The notes beneath the pieces are model-generated. The model worked only from the letters and a program-made list of their open reading frames with translations, made no database searches and had not been told where the DNA came from. A DNA stretch of 40,524 bases. Source: Verrucomicrobia subdivision 6 bacterium. GTDB taxonomy: Bacteria; Verrucomicrobiota; Verrucomicrobiia; Methylacidiphilales; Verrucolacustridaceae. The position numbers were made by a program, and so were the translations under genes. The DNA lies in contig CANESK010000008.1 of NCBI GenBank assembly GCA_947441075.1, positions 1 through 40,524 of the forward strand, in the 5' to 3' direction. Positions 32,964 through 40,524 of the stretch are shown here, in pieces (the stretch's first letter is position 1; each line of letters begins with the position of its first letter).

Positions 32964-34871
32964 TCAGGCAGCTACAGGTTGCACCCTACGGGCCGAACCC
33001 TTCATACGTGCAAGATGGGGCTGAAGCTTTTCTTTCGCTGCCTTCACGCTCAATCCATATCGCATCCGCAGATCATCTGGCTTGCCGTGATCGATAAATT
33101 CATCAGGCCAGCCGATCCGTACAACCGGGGTCGTCATTCCCTTGTTCGAAAGTTCTTCCAGAATTCCACTGCCGAATCCGCCCTTGATCACGTGATCTTC
33201 GAAGGTGACCACTACGTCGGCACTCTGCGCAAAAAGTTCCAGTAAGGCGGTATCGATCGGCTTAGCGAACCGTGCATTGATCACTGCCGCCTCGATCCCC
33301 TCTTCTTTCTTCAGCTCATCCGCCAGCTGCATTGCCATCGGCAACATCTGCCCATAGGACCAGATCACCACCTTTTGCCCGTGCCGGATCACCTCCGCTT
33401 TACCGATCGCTAAGGCTACTGGGCTCTTCTTGATCGCCACATTTGGACCCGTTCCCCGAGGGTACCGGATCGCCACAGGACCCGCATGCAAACTGGCTGT
33501 ATAGAGCATATCAACGAACTCATCCTCATCCTTGGGGGACATATGAATTAAGTTGGGCACCCCCCGTAGGTACGAAATATCGAAAAGACCGTGATGGGTC
33601 GGGCCGTCATCACCCGAAAGGCCCCCTCGATCCATACAAAACACCACTGGCAGATTTTGCAAACAGACGTCGTGGATGATCTGATCATAGGCCCGCTGCA
33701 GAAAGGTCGAATAAATCGCACAGAAAGGCTTAAACCCTTTGGTTGCCATCCCTGCGGCAAAGAGCACCGCATGCTCTTCCGCAATACCCACATCAAAATA
33801 TCGGTCCAAATGCTTCGGCTGAAACCGATCCAACCCCGTCCCGTTAGGCATCGCCCCCGTGATCGCCACAATCCGTGGATCGTGATCTGCCATCTTGGCA
33901 AGATGATCCGCAAAAACCTCACTGTAGGTCGGTTGCCCCAACGCCTTAGTTTCGCCCGTTTCCGCATCATACGGTCCCAGTCCGTGAAACTTCTTCTGCT
34001 TGGCCATCGCTGGCTCGTATCCCTTCCCTTTTTGCGTCACCACGTGAAGGATCACAGGAAAATTCTGAACTTTTAGGAACTCAAACATCTTAATCAAACT
34101 GCCAATATCATGGCCGTCGACTGGACCGTAGTAGGTCACCCCGAGCTCTTCAAAGATCACGCTCGGAAAAATCATCCCCTTCACATGCTCCTCCGCCCGC
34201 CGAGCTACCTTCAGAGCCTTAGCCCCACCCAGCTTTTCAATAAAGTGAGCCGCTCTCTCGTGCAGATGCACGAACCGAGGATCAGTAGTGATCCGATTCA
34301 AGTACCCCGCGATTGCCCCAACATTCTTGTCGATCGACCACTTATTATCATTGAGAATCGTGATCAGCCGCTTGGTGTGGTGGGCCGCATTGTTCAACGC
34401 CTCAAAAGTAATCCCGCATGTGAAGGCCGCATCCCCCGCCAAACACACCACATGCTCTTTGCCTCCACGCATATCCCGTGCTGAGGCCATCCCCAAGGCC
34501 GCTGACAGGGCCGTCCCCGCATGGCCCGCTCCAAAACAGTCATGCTCACTCTCTGTCCGCAACATGAACCCATTTAACCCACCCGCCTGCCGAATGGTGT
34601 GAAACCGATCTCGCCGACCCGTGAGCAGCTTGTGCACGTAAGCCTGATGGCTGACGTCGAAAATAAAATGATCTGTCGGAGTTTCGAAAACCCGATGCAT
34701 CGCAATGGTTAACTCCACCACCCCGAGATTAGGACCTAAATGCCCACCCGTCTTACTCAACACCGTGATCAACTCCTCCCGAATCTCCGCCGCCAACCGA
34801 GGCAGATCTTCTAAGGGAAGTTTCTTAACATCAGCCGGGCCTTTGATCTTATCAAGAAGAGGGGTCGCCAT
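32964..34871 (-). CDS. dxs: 1-deoxy-D-xylulose-5-phosphate synthase
   Basis: The 635-residue transketolase-family enzyme joins pyruvate and glyceraldehyde-3-phosphate, the first step of the MEP isoprenoid pathway. ATG 34871 gives the family N-terminus PLLDKIKGPADVKKLPLEDLPRLAAEIR. The open frame extends 27 codons further but would run into xseB. Motifs are FDVSHQAYVHKLLTGR, GAGHAGTALSAALGMA, the TPP/Mg site LAGDAAFTCG with NDNKWSID, GPVDGHD, FDVGIAEEHAVLFAAG and GLSGDDGPTHHG. It follows xseB by 10 bases, a common dxs-xseB linkage in bacteria. Confidence 0.97.
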   Translation of the reverse strand: MATPLLDKIKGPADVKKLPLEDLPRLAAEIREELITVLSKTGGHLGPNLGVVELTIAMHRVFETPTDHFIFDVSHQAYVHKLLTGRRDRFHTIRQAGGLNGFMLRTESEHDCFGAGHAGTALSAALGMASARDMRGGKEHVVCLAGDAAFTCGITFEALNNAAHHTKRLITILNDNKWSIDKNVGAIAGYLNRITTDPRFVHLHERAAHFIEKLGGAKALKVARRAEEHVKGMIFPSVIFEELGVTYYGPVDGHDIGSLIKMFEFLKVQNFPVILHVVTQKGKGYEPAMAKQKKFHGLGPYDAETGETKALGQPTYSEVFADHLAKMADHDPRIVAITGAMPNGTGLDRFQPKHLDRYFDVGIAEEHAVLFAAGMATKGFKPFCAIYSTFLQRAYDQIIHDVCLQNLPVVFCMDRGGLSGDDGPTHHGLFDISYLRGVPNLIHMSPKDEDEFVDMLYTASLHAGPVAIRYPRGTGPNVAIKKSPVALAIGKAEVIRHGQKVVIWSYGQMLPMAMQLADELKKEEGIEAAVINARFAKPIDTALLELFAQSADVVVTFEDHVIKGGFGSGILEELSNKGMTTPVVRIGWPDEFIDHGKPDDLRMRYGLSVKAAKEKLQPHLARMKGSARRVQPVAA

Positions 34872-34881
34872 GGGAAGCTGG

Positions 34882-35193
34882 CTAGATGAGCAGATCGGGA
34901 GCTTCCCGACCAGCCTTCTTTCCATGCACGCTTTTGTGTGGCTCCTCCCCAATTTCCCCTAATTCACTTTCCTGTATCGATCCATCTTTCCTCTTGGTTA
35001 ACAAGGTGATGCGCTTCTCCGCCGCTTTAAGTTTTTCGCCACATGCCTCCACGAGCTTCATTCCACGCTCGTACTTCTCCACAATCGTCTCAAGCGGCAA
35101 CTCAGGCGATTCCATCTGCTCCACTAAAGACTCCAACTGCCGGAGGTTTTCCTCAAAAGATCCTTCCCCCACCGCCTTGCCCAGTTTTGCCAT
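34882..35193 (-). CDS. xseB: exodeoxyribonuclease VII small subunit
   Basis: The 103-residue protein has the XseB core SFEENLRQLESLVEQMESPELPLETIVEKYERGMKLVEACGEKLKAAEKRITLL (about residues 12-66), a helical coiled coil that binds the large subunit. A hydrophilic C-terminal tail of about 35 residues is longer than in most homologues. GGGGAGGA lies about 10 bases before ATG 35193. It is the first gene of xseB-dxs-argG. Its partner xseA is at the other end of the window. Confidence 0.94.
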   Translation of the reverse strand: MAKLGKAVGEGSFEENLRQLESLVEQMESPELPLETIVEKYERGMKLVEACGEKLKAAEKRITLLTKRKDGSIQESELGEIGEEPHKSVHGKKAGREAPDLLI

Positions 35194-35263
35194 CCGAAAC
35201 TATTCCTCCCCTACCCACTCCGCGTCCAGTTCTAATCTATATTACTCGCCCTTCGAAGCTCGC

Positions 35264-35280
35264 CCCCGACCTCGTCGGGG
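35264..35280. repeat. CCCCGACC-T-CGTCGGGG inverted repeat
   Basis: An inverted repeat with 7-bp arms (CCCCGAC and GTCGGGG) and a 3-base loop lies in the 217-base gap between the divergent xseB and LacI-type regulator genes. Its half-sites are identical to those at 31662-31679; only the centre differs. The remaining gap is AT-richer and presumably holds the promoters of both genes. I see no clear operator beyond this element. Confidence 0.55.
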
Positions 35281-35410
35281 TCCGGAGCGAAATAGGGTCC
35301 AACACCACCCAGTTCATCTGTCCTGAACTACCCGCCAAAAACACTTTCAAACCCTTATCCGCTTTACGAGTAAACTTGCAGAAGAGAATAGTTTGTGTTC
35401 CCATTAACTC

Positions 35411-36433
35411 GTGACTCCTACGCTTGAAACTATCGCCAAGCGGTGCGGTGTTTCCAAGGTCACCGTCTCCCTCGCCCTCCGCGGCAGTCCACGAATCTCG
35501 AAGGCGATGCGCGCCCGAGTCGCCGAGGTCTCAAACGAGATCGGTTACGTCCCCAATCCGATGGTCAGCGCTTTAATGGCCAGTATTCGCTCAAACCGCA
35601 AAAGTAAGTTTATTTGTAATTTAGCTTTTATCACTGCGTTCCCAGACCGACGCGGGTGGCGTGAAAATCCATCTTTCTTACGCTACCACGTCGGAGCCAA
35701 AGCCCGAGCCCTCTCCATCGGCTACGGAATGGAGGTTTATTGGATGGGCGAAAAAGAAAATTATGGACCCGAACTCTCGAAGTTTATGAGCAACCGTGGC
35801 GTTCTCGGTCTCCTTCTCGCCCCCCTGCCCGAGTACGGCGCCAAGCTCGGACTCCAGTGGAACTCCTTTTCCACCGTCGCCTTTGGCCACACCTTCCACG
35901 AAGTTCCTGCCCATCGGGTCACCAATAGCCAGTTCCATACCATCTTTCTTGCCTTGGACGAGTGTCTCGCCCGAGGCCACAGACGAATCGGCCTCGCCAT
36001 GCCAAAATTCGTCAACGAAAAAGTCGGAGCACGATGGCTAGCAGGCTACCTCGGTTGGCAATCCATTCATCCCCAAGAAACCAAAATCACCCCCCTGATC
36101 GTCGATCAACTTGATGAAGTTGCCTTTGTCGCCTGGGTCAGAAAAGAAAAGCCTGATGCCGTCATCGCTAACCATGGCCCCGTCCTCACTTGGCTTCGCA
36201 CCAACGGCTGGCGCGTGCCTGAGGATATTTCTTTCATCCACTTAAACTGGACTCCCGAAAAAGGAGAAATCAGCGGGCCCAACCAGCAACCCGAGGAAAT
36301 CGGCTCTGCCGCAGTCGATCTCCTCGTTGAAGAAATCAATCAAAACCGACGTGGCGTACCCACCACCCCCAAAACCATCACCCTCGATAGTAAATGGCAC
36401 GAAGGCGCCACCTGCCCCACCCGCCCCCGCTAA
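35411..36433 (+). CDS. LacI-family transcriptional regulator
   Basis: The 340-residue protein has an N-terminal LacI helix-turn-helix and hinge helix (PTLETIAKRCGVSKVTVSLALRGSPRISKAMRARVAEVSNEIGYVPNPM, residues 2-50). A periplasmic-binding-protein-like effector domain follows to the C-terminus. It probably represses sugar or polysaccharide-use genes until its ligand binds. The ligand is unknown; members from this lineage often have divergent effector domains. The start is GTG 35411. The regulator diverges from xseB and converges with the giant secreted protein, with 25 bases between stops. No adjacent transport or sugar-utilisation operon is visible. Confidence 0.92.
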   Translation: MTPTLETIAKRCGVSKVTVSLALRGSPRISKAMRARVAEVSNEIGYVPNPMVSALMASIRSNRKSKFICNLAFITAFPDRRGWRENPSFLRYHVGAKARALSIGYGMEVYWMGEKENYGPELSKFMSNRGVLGLLLAPLPEYGAKLGLQWNSFSTVAFGHTFHEVPAHRVTNSQFHTIFLALDECLARGHRRIGLAMPKFVNEKVGARWLAGYLGWQSIHPQETKITPLIVDQLDEVAFVAWVRKEKPDAVIANHGPVLTWLRTNGWRVPEDISFIHLNWTPEKGEISGPNQQPEEIGSAAVDLLVEEINQNRRGVPTTPKTITLDSKWHEGATCPTRPR

Positions 36434-36458
36434 AGCTATTCTCACACAGATTGAATCG

Positions 36459-39400
36459 CTACTTCGTCACGCTCATCCGTAGAAACGCCTGCCGCGCAGA
36501 TCCAGCATCCATCGTAAACTTCTGCCTCTCACAACCGGCTGGCACTCCGTCTTGACTCACTCCGACAGCAGACCCAACCACTGGCACGATCGAGTTCGGC
36601 GTCCCGTAATCCCCCAAGTTCGTCACCGCCTGTCCGGTGATCGTCAGAGTGGCGTCCTTACGCACAATCGCCGTTAGGCTGAGGACTGTTCCTTCCAATT
36701 TTGTCTCGGGCCGCTCCCCAGGGGCCAACGAACTCGCCGCACCACCAATCGCGTACTTCATCAGAAGCTCAGGCGTCATTACCACTCCCTCGCCAGCCCA
36801 CTCTGCAAATGTCGGCCCCACCGCAGCCGTCACCGTCAGGGTTCCCTTCAAAAAGGTGAAGTCATAGTTGCGCGCTTGGAAAAGATTCACCGGAATGGTA
36901 CGGGGGGCGGCGGGCTCAGACGGGGTAATCAGATAGTTTCCGGGAATTGCGTCGCTCGCCGTGCCTCCATCAGCGGTGAAGGTCACTGTACCAATCCTCT
37001 CTCCGGGAACTAACCCGTCGAACGTAAAATGGGTTTGTCCTGGCCCCATGTTGAGGGACACACCAAAGGATTTACTTTGATCATTCGCTCGGATCGTTGC
37101 TGGCTTAGGAAAGATATTGGCGGCCAATCCTAGCGGTTGGATGAGCTGGTAGTTGGGCGCCTCCGTACCCGTCAAAGCATATCCTGAAACGACCAACTCC
37201 ACCGCTGATCCAGAACTTGGACTAACAAAGGAAACAATAAGAGTTCCGCCAAGCACGACATTCAACTGATCCACAGCTTCTACCCCAAGTAAACTAGGCG
37301 TTCCGATCAAACTGGCAGATTGAGTTCCATCATAAGATTTATCGGACCCATCCAATCCCACAATCACCACGTCTTTGGCTTTGATGTTTGCAGTCACAGT
37401 CGGAGGTGTGACAGCGTAGTTTCCATTCGGACCGGTGAAGCCCGAAATCGTCACTGTCTTGCCTACGCGCACATTTTTGTCCGAAAAAGAAGCATTAGGG
37501 ACACCTGTCACACTTAAATCGTCTCCATTGACTAACCCCACATAAATTGGCGTTCCCGTAAGCTGGGCCGCGGTGGTTCCATTGTAAAATTTGTCCACTC
37601 CGACCAGACCGCTGATCGTGAGCTGCTTGTTACCCACGGAACTTGCCACAGTGGCTACGGTGGCTCCAGCCGATCCCGCACTATTGCAAGTGACGTTTCC
37701 AAAGTAGGTTCCAACGGGAGTCGTAGCCATCAACCTCACATAAATCGTCTTGGCCACCACTGTCCCTGCAGTCCCCACTGTTTGCGTTGCCGAATATCCA
37801 GAAGCACCGCCCGCCGTCTGGGAAATTTCATAACCCAAGGGCGCATTAATCAGAATCCCCTCAGTCAGATTTAAACCAGAAGCCGTGAAGCTGGTCGGTG
37901 CAGTGGATGCAGTTCCGTAGGTGGTGTTCACTGCCGACAGCGTTCCACTTACGCTGACTGTGGGTGTCGTCGCTGCTCCAGTCGCATTAAGCTGGATATT
38001 ATCTAAACGATTGTTTCCCGCTGTTGCAGTTGCCCCTGTTACCGTAAGACGAAGATATCCAGTTGAGGCATTATCAAAGCTGGTGATTGTTGTGAGGGTT
38101 GTTGCAGCGAAAGAAGTTGCCGTGATTGTTTTGGTTTCTGCTGCGGTCCAGTTAGATCCATCTGGGCTTGTTTCCCAAAGATGCGTAGTAAACCCTGTTC
38201 CAGATCTCTGCGTTGCATAGGAAACAACCAAATCCTTTCGGCCCGACATGCTGAACTTAAAAATAACTGTCTTTCCATTCGCAGAGTTGTTGGCCAGAGC
38301 CAGACAAGCTGGAGACGTTATTGTAGTGGAAAACCCAGTTCCTGCATTAACCGCTGTTCCCGTGAAACTCGTAACTTCTGGATTGGTCACTAAAGATGTC
38401 CAGGTTGATGAACCGTTGGAACCATCCAGATAAATTGTACCCGTTCCAAAATTTGCGGCGTAAGACAGCGGGGAATTCGGAGATGCAGTTATAATCGTTC
38501 CTCCGGTTGTGGTGGTCTGGAAATCCCATCCTGCAATCAATCCGCTAGACCCTCCCCCACCTCCACTCGGACTTACCGTAATCACCAGCGTGGCCGTTCC
38601 CGTTTCCGAACTGTTCGTTGCGGAAATTGAAACATTGAAAGTCCCTGCCGTTGTGGGAGTTCCTGTGATTGCTCCATTACCTGTGTTAAGGATCAGCCCT
38701 CCAGGCAAAACTGTTGCCCCATAAGAGGTGGGAATCCCGGAAGCTGTGATCTGATAACTAAACACCGTGCCCACCGTGCCCGACTGTGCAAGAGAACTGC
38801 TGATCACCGGCGCTGAGGCTGAAGAATTCACTGTAATCACCAGCGTAGCCGAGCCGGTACCCGCACTGTTCGTTGCAGATATCGTCACGTTAGATGTCCC
38901 CGCCCCTGTCGGTGTTCCTGTGATTGCTCCCGTCGATGTGTTGATGCCAAGTCCCCCAGGCAACCCTGTTGCTCCATAAGATACCGGACTGCTGGAAGCC
39001 GCGATCTGATAATTAAATGCGCTACCCACTGTCCCCGATTGTGCCAAGGAACTGCCGATCACGGGTGCCGTCACGCTTGAAGACGCCTTCGTCACAATGA
39101 TGTTGTCCAAGAAAGCACGCTTGGCCGTGGTGGCCAAAGTAATCGTGGTGGCCGCCGTTCCAGCGGAAAAACGCACGACTTTGGTCTCAAAACTTCCACT
39201 CATCACGCTGGTATAAGTCACCATTTGAGCCGTTTGCCCAGTTGCGGTTACGGTGATTTGCCCTTCAACCGCCGTCCATCCTTTGACGTCAAAACTCACG
39301 TCGAACGCTCCCCCGCTTAGATCCAAGGCCTTGCTTGTGATTGAACCAGTAAGCTTGCCAGTACCGAGTTTTACCGCCCCACCAGCCTCATACGCCTTCA

Positions 39401-40524
39401 CGACGGTCGTAAACAAAGCGTCTCCTGGCCATACAGTCGATTGATTGGCCGTCGATGTATTATCCCCAGAAGTCAGGGCCGCGAAATCCTCACTTAGCAC
39501 AATTGGCACAACCACAAAGTCGGTGGCACTCGTTCCCGTCCCAAATGAGTTGGTCACCGAAATCTTACCACTTGTCGCGGTCCCCGGCACCGTGGTGGTG
39601 ATTTGGGTAGGGGAATCGACGGTGAAACCTGCACTTTGCCCGTTAAAAAGAACGGAGCTGATTTCATAAAAGTTGTTTCCGCTAATGGTAACAAGCGATC
39701 CAGGGGTACCGTTCGAGGGATTAATGACGGAAAGAACTGGTGCGCCTGTACCCTGAAGGACGGTGAAGGAGCCGTTACTGGCAGACGTTCCGCTGGTGGT
39801 AGTGACGGAAATGGGTCCAGAATTGGACCCGTTGGGCACCGTGACTGTGATTTGACCTAGGGAATCGACGGTGAAAGATGCATTGGCTCCCGCGAGGCTG
39901 ACAGAAAGCACGTTGATAAATCCGGAACCACTAACCGTCACGTTACTACCCCCGATACCCAAGGTCGGGCTGAAACTTAGAATCTCTGGGGCAGGAGGTC
40001 CTGAGTTAACGGTGAAGGGATTAGCAGAAGATGCCCACCCAACAGAATTTTGAACTCGGATCGTTCCGGTCCCGGCATTGCTTGGCACCTTGGCGGTGAT
40101 TTGGCTGTTCGAATCAATGGTAAAAATCGCCGGGACACCATTAAAGGTAACGGCTGAAGCCGAAGAAAAGTCCGTTCCTGTCAATATGACGCGAGTGTTG
40201 GAAAATCCACTTGTGGGATAAAACGAACCTATTGTGGGCACTGCCGATACCGCCGTCACCACGAAATTAACATCCGAAATATCAAAAAAGATGTTGCCTA
40301 CAGCCTCAATTTTAAACCTTCCCTGGCTGGTCGCGTTTGAAGGAACGCTTGGAATGGTGACAATGGCGCTTCCAGTATTGGGTACACTGGAAGCCAAAAC
40401 AACGGGGAAATTGTTCCCACCATCGGTGGAGTAGGTGATTTCGACGTTGGCACAGCTGATTGGCGCCACTGTTGTATTAGCAACGTTCCAGGTCAACGAA
40501 ATGGGCGCTCCAGCGGAAAGATTA
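36459..40524 (-). CDS. giant secreted modular protein, IPT/TIG - He_PIG - YDG/MBG repeats (N-terminus outside window)
   Basis: The frame is open to the window edge; about 1354 residues are visible and the N-terminus is missing. Counting from codon 40496, the first 80 residues (TWNVANTTVAPISCANVEITYSTDGG, then RFKIEAVGNIFFDISDVNF) resemble the region after the catalytic domain of reprolysin-like secreted metalloproteases. Three IPT/TIG-like domains follow (about 88-165, 169-247, 252-330), then a beta-sandwich (331-472) and two He_PIG Ig-like repeats (476-560, 561-645). A second sandwich starting GLIAGWDFQTTT (about 650-835) precedes YDG/MBG-type repeats (about 836-1230) with VDKFYNGTTAAQL and SDKSYDGTQSASL. 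A C-terminal domain ends FLRMSVTK. It is probably cell-surface or secreted. Confidence 0.85.
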   Translation of the reverse strand, partial: NLSAGAPISLTWNVANTTVAPISCANVEITYSTDGGNNFPVVLASSVPNTGSAIVTIPSVPSNATSQGRFKIEAVGNIFFDISDVNFVVTAVSAVPTIGSFYPTSGFSNTRVILTGTDFSSASAVTFNGVPAIFTIDSNSQITAKVPSNAGTGTIRVQNSVGWASSANPFTVNSGPPAPEILSFSPTLGIGGSNVTVSGSGFINVLSVSLAGANASFTVDSLGQITVTVPNGSNSGPISVTTTSGTSASNGSFTVLQGTGAPVLSVINPSNGTPGSLVTISGNNFYEISSVLFNGQSAGFTVDSPTQITTTVPGTATSGKISVTNSFGTGTSATDFVVVPIVLSEDFAALTSGDNTSTANQSTVWPGDALFTTVVKAYEAGGAVKLGTGKLTGSITSKALDLSGGAFDVSFDVKGWTAVEGQITVTATGQTAQMVTYTSVMSGSFETKVVRFSAGTAATTITLATTAKRAFLDNIIVTKASSSVTAPVIGSSLAQSGTVGSAFNYQIAASSSPVSYGATGLPGGLGINTSTGAITGTPTGAGTSNVTISATNSAGTGSATLVITVNSSASAPVISSSLAQSGTVGTVFSYQITASGIPTSYGATVLPGGLILNTGNGAITGTPTTAGTFNVSISATNSSETGTATLVITVSPSGGGGGSSGLIAGWDFQTTTTGGTIITASPNSPLSYAANFGTGTIYLDGSNGSSTWTSLVTNPEVTSFTGTAVNAGTGFSTTITSPACLALANNSANGKTVIFKFSMSGRKDLVVSYATQRSGTGFTTHLWETSPDGSNWTAAETKTITATSFAATTLTTITSFDNASTGYLRLTVTGATATAGNNRLDNIQLNATGAATTPTVSVSGTLSAVNTTYGTASTAPTSFTASGLNLTEGILINAPLGYEISQTAGGASGYSATQTVGTAGTVVAKTIYVRLMATTPVGTYFGNVTCNSAGSAGATVATVASSVGNKQLTISGLVGVDKFYNGTTAAQLTGTPIYVGLVNGDDLSVTGVPNASFSDKNVRVGKTVTISGFTGPNGNYAVTPPTVTANIKAKDVVIVGLDGSDKSYDGTQSASLIGTPSLLGVEAVDQLNVVLGGTLIVSFVSPSSGSAVELVVSGYALTGTEAPNYQLIQPLGLAANIFPKPATIRANDQSKSFGVSLNMGPGQTHFTFDGLVPGERIGTVTFTADGGTASDAIPGNYLITPSEPAAPRTIPVNLFQARNYDFTFLKGTLTVTAAVGPTFAEWAGEGVVMTPELLMKYAIGGAASSLAPGERPETKLEGTVLSLTAIVRKDATLTITGQAVTNLGDYGTPNSIVPVVGSAVGVSQDGVPAGCERQKFTMDAGSARQAFLRMSVTK
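38578..39067 (-). repeat. 255-bp tandem repeat within the giant secreted protein gene
   Basis: Two units (about 38578-38812 and 38833-39067) are clearly similar along their length, with a period of 255 bases (85 codons). They encode the two He_PIG domains (PVISSSLAQSGTVG, YGAT-LPGGL, GAITGTPT-AGT, NVSISATNS, ATLVITV). Shared anchors on the plus strand include GTAATCACCAGCGT and GTTCCTGTGATTGCTCC. Divergence is moderate, so the duplication is not recent. Confidence 0.85.

Noticed and set aside
34872-34952. N-terminal extension of Dxs by 27 codons
   Set aside because: It would overlap xseB, and the family N-terminus starts at ATG 34871.
36459-40524. CRISPR array or satellite repeat in the giant gene region
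   Set aside because: Repeats are in-frame protein-domain duplications with an 85-codon period and moderate divergence, without short direct repeats and spacers.

Overview
The window is a very gene-dense bacterial chromosome segment of about 40.5 kb. It is GC-rich by inspection. About 38 protein genes and one tRNA gene are supported. There is no rRNA, CRISPR array, transposase, integrase or phage gene, and no gene-free stretch longer than 300 bases; the longest gap is about 217 bases at 35194-35410. Genes are packed with repeated 4-bp ATGA/GTGA start-stop overlaps, and convergent genes overlap or abut at their stop codons. The gene content suggests the PVC superphylum, most likely Verrucomicrobiota: a stand-alone SWIB-domain mini-protein, a basic chromatin-like winged-helix protein, a large secreted IPT/TIG-He_PIG-YDG/MBG protein, and pectate-lyase-like and esterase enzymes next to housekeeping genes. 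This assignment is inference from content, not a phylogenetic test.

Layout. 1-5.4 kb: the tail of an unidentified + strand gene meets a minus-strand run ymdB - xseA - secreted esterase - secreted beta-helix (pectate-lyase-like) protein. 5.5-6.4 kb: an RluA-type pseudouridine synthase. 6.4-13.5 kb: a long minus-strand run of formyl-THF cyclo-ligase, tatC, a small membrane protein, miaB, a 6-TM protein, a GT9 glycosyltransferase, DAHP synthase and an NtrC-type sigma-54 regulator. 13.5-21.6 kb: an MBL hydrolase, then fabI-HAD phosphatase-NlpC/P60-like protein on minus, TerC and a GH73 glucosaminidase on plus, a Coa1-like membrane protein on minus, a two-gene operon of a divergent dihydropteroate-synthase homologue and a pteridine-reductase-like SDR on plus, and a Rossmann epimerase-like protein on minus. 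21.6-22.5 kb: tRNA-Ser(UGA), the basic winged-helix protein, and the SWIB protein with a clear intrinsic terminator. 22.5-24.6 kb: cofG-cofH, the two halves of FO (deazaflavin) synthase. 24.7-31.6 kb: psd-pssA (phosphatidylethanolamine synthesis), a 48-codon membrane mini-gene, a cNMP-FHA fusion protein, a thioredoxin-fold lipoprotein lacking its CxxC, maf, dnaB, an unknown 127-aa protein and an MGDG-synthase-like glycosyltransferase. 31.7-35.2 kb: xseB-dxs-argG. 35.4-40.5 kb: a LacI-type regulator and the 3' part of a giant secreted modular protein that runs off the window end.

How the genes work together. Most genes are core metabolism: envelope lipids (psd, pssA, fabI, the MGDG-like transferase), cell wall remodelling (GH73, NlpC/P60), isoprenoids (dxs), aromatics (DAHP synthase), arginine (argG), DNA repair (xseA and xseB, 30 kb apart), replication (dnaB) and tRNA modification (miaB). 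Cofactor-related genes stand out. There is a complete FO synthase, a degenerate DHPS translationally coupled to a PTR1/FolM-like reductase, and a 5-formyl-THF cyclo-ligase. These point to non-standard pterin and deazaflavin metabolism and are the best leads for new biology here.
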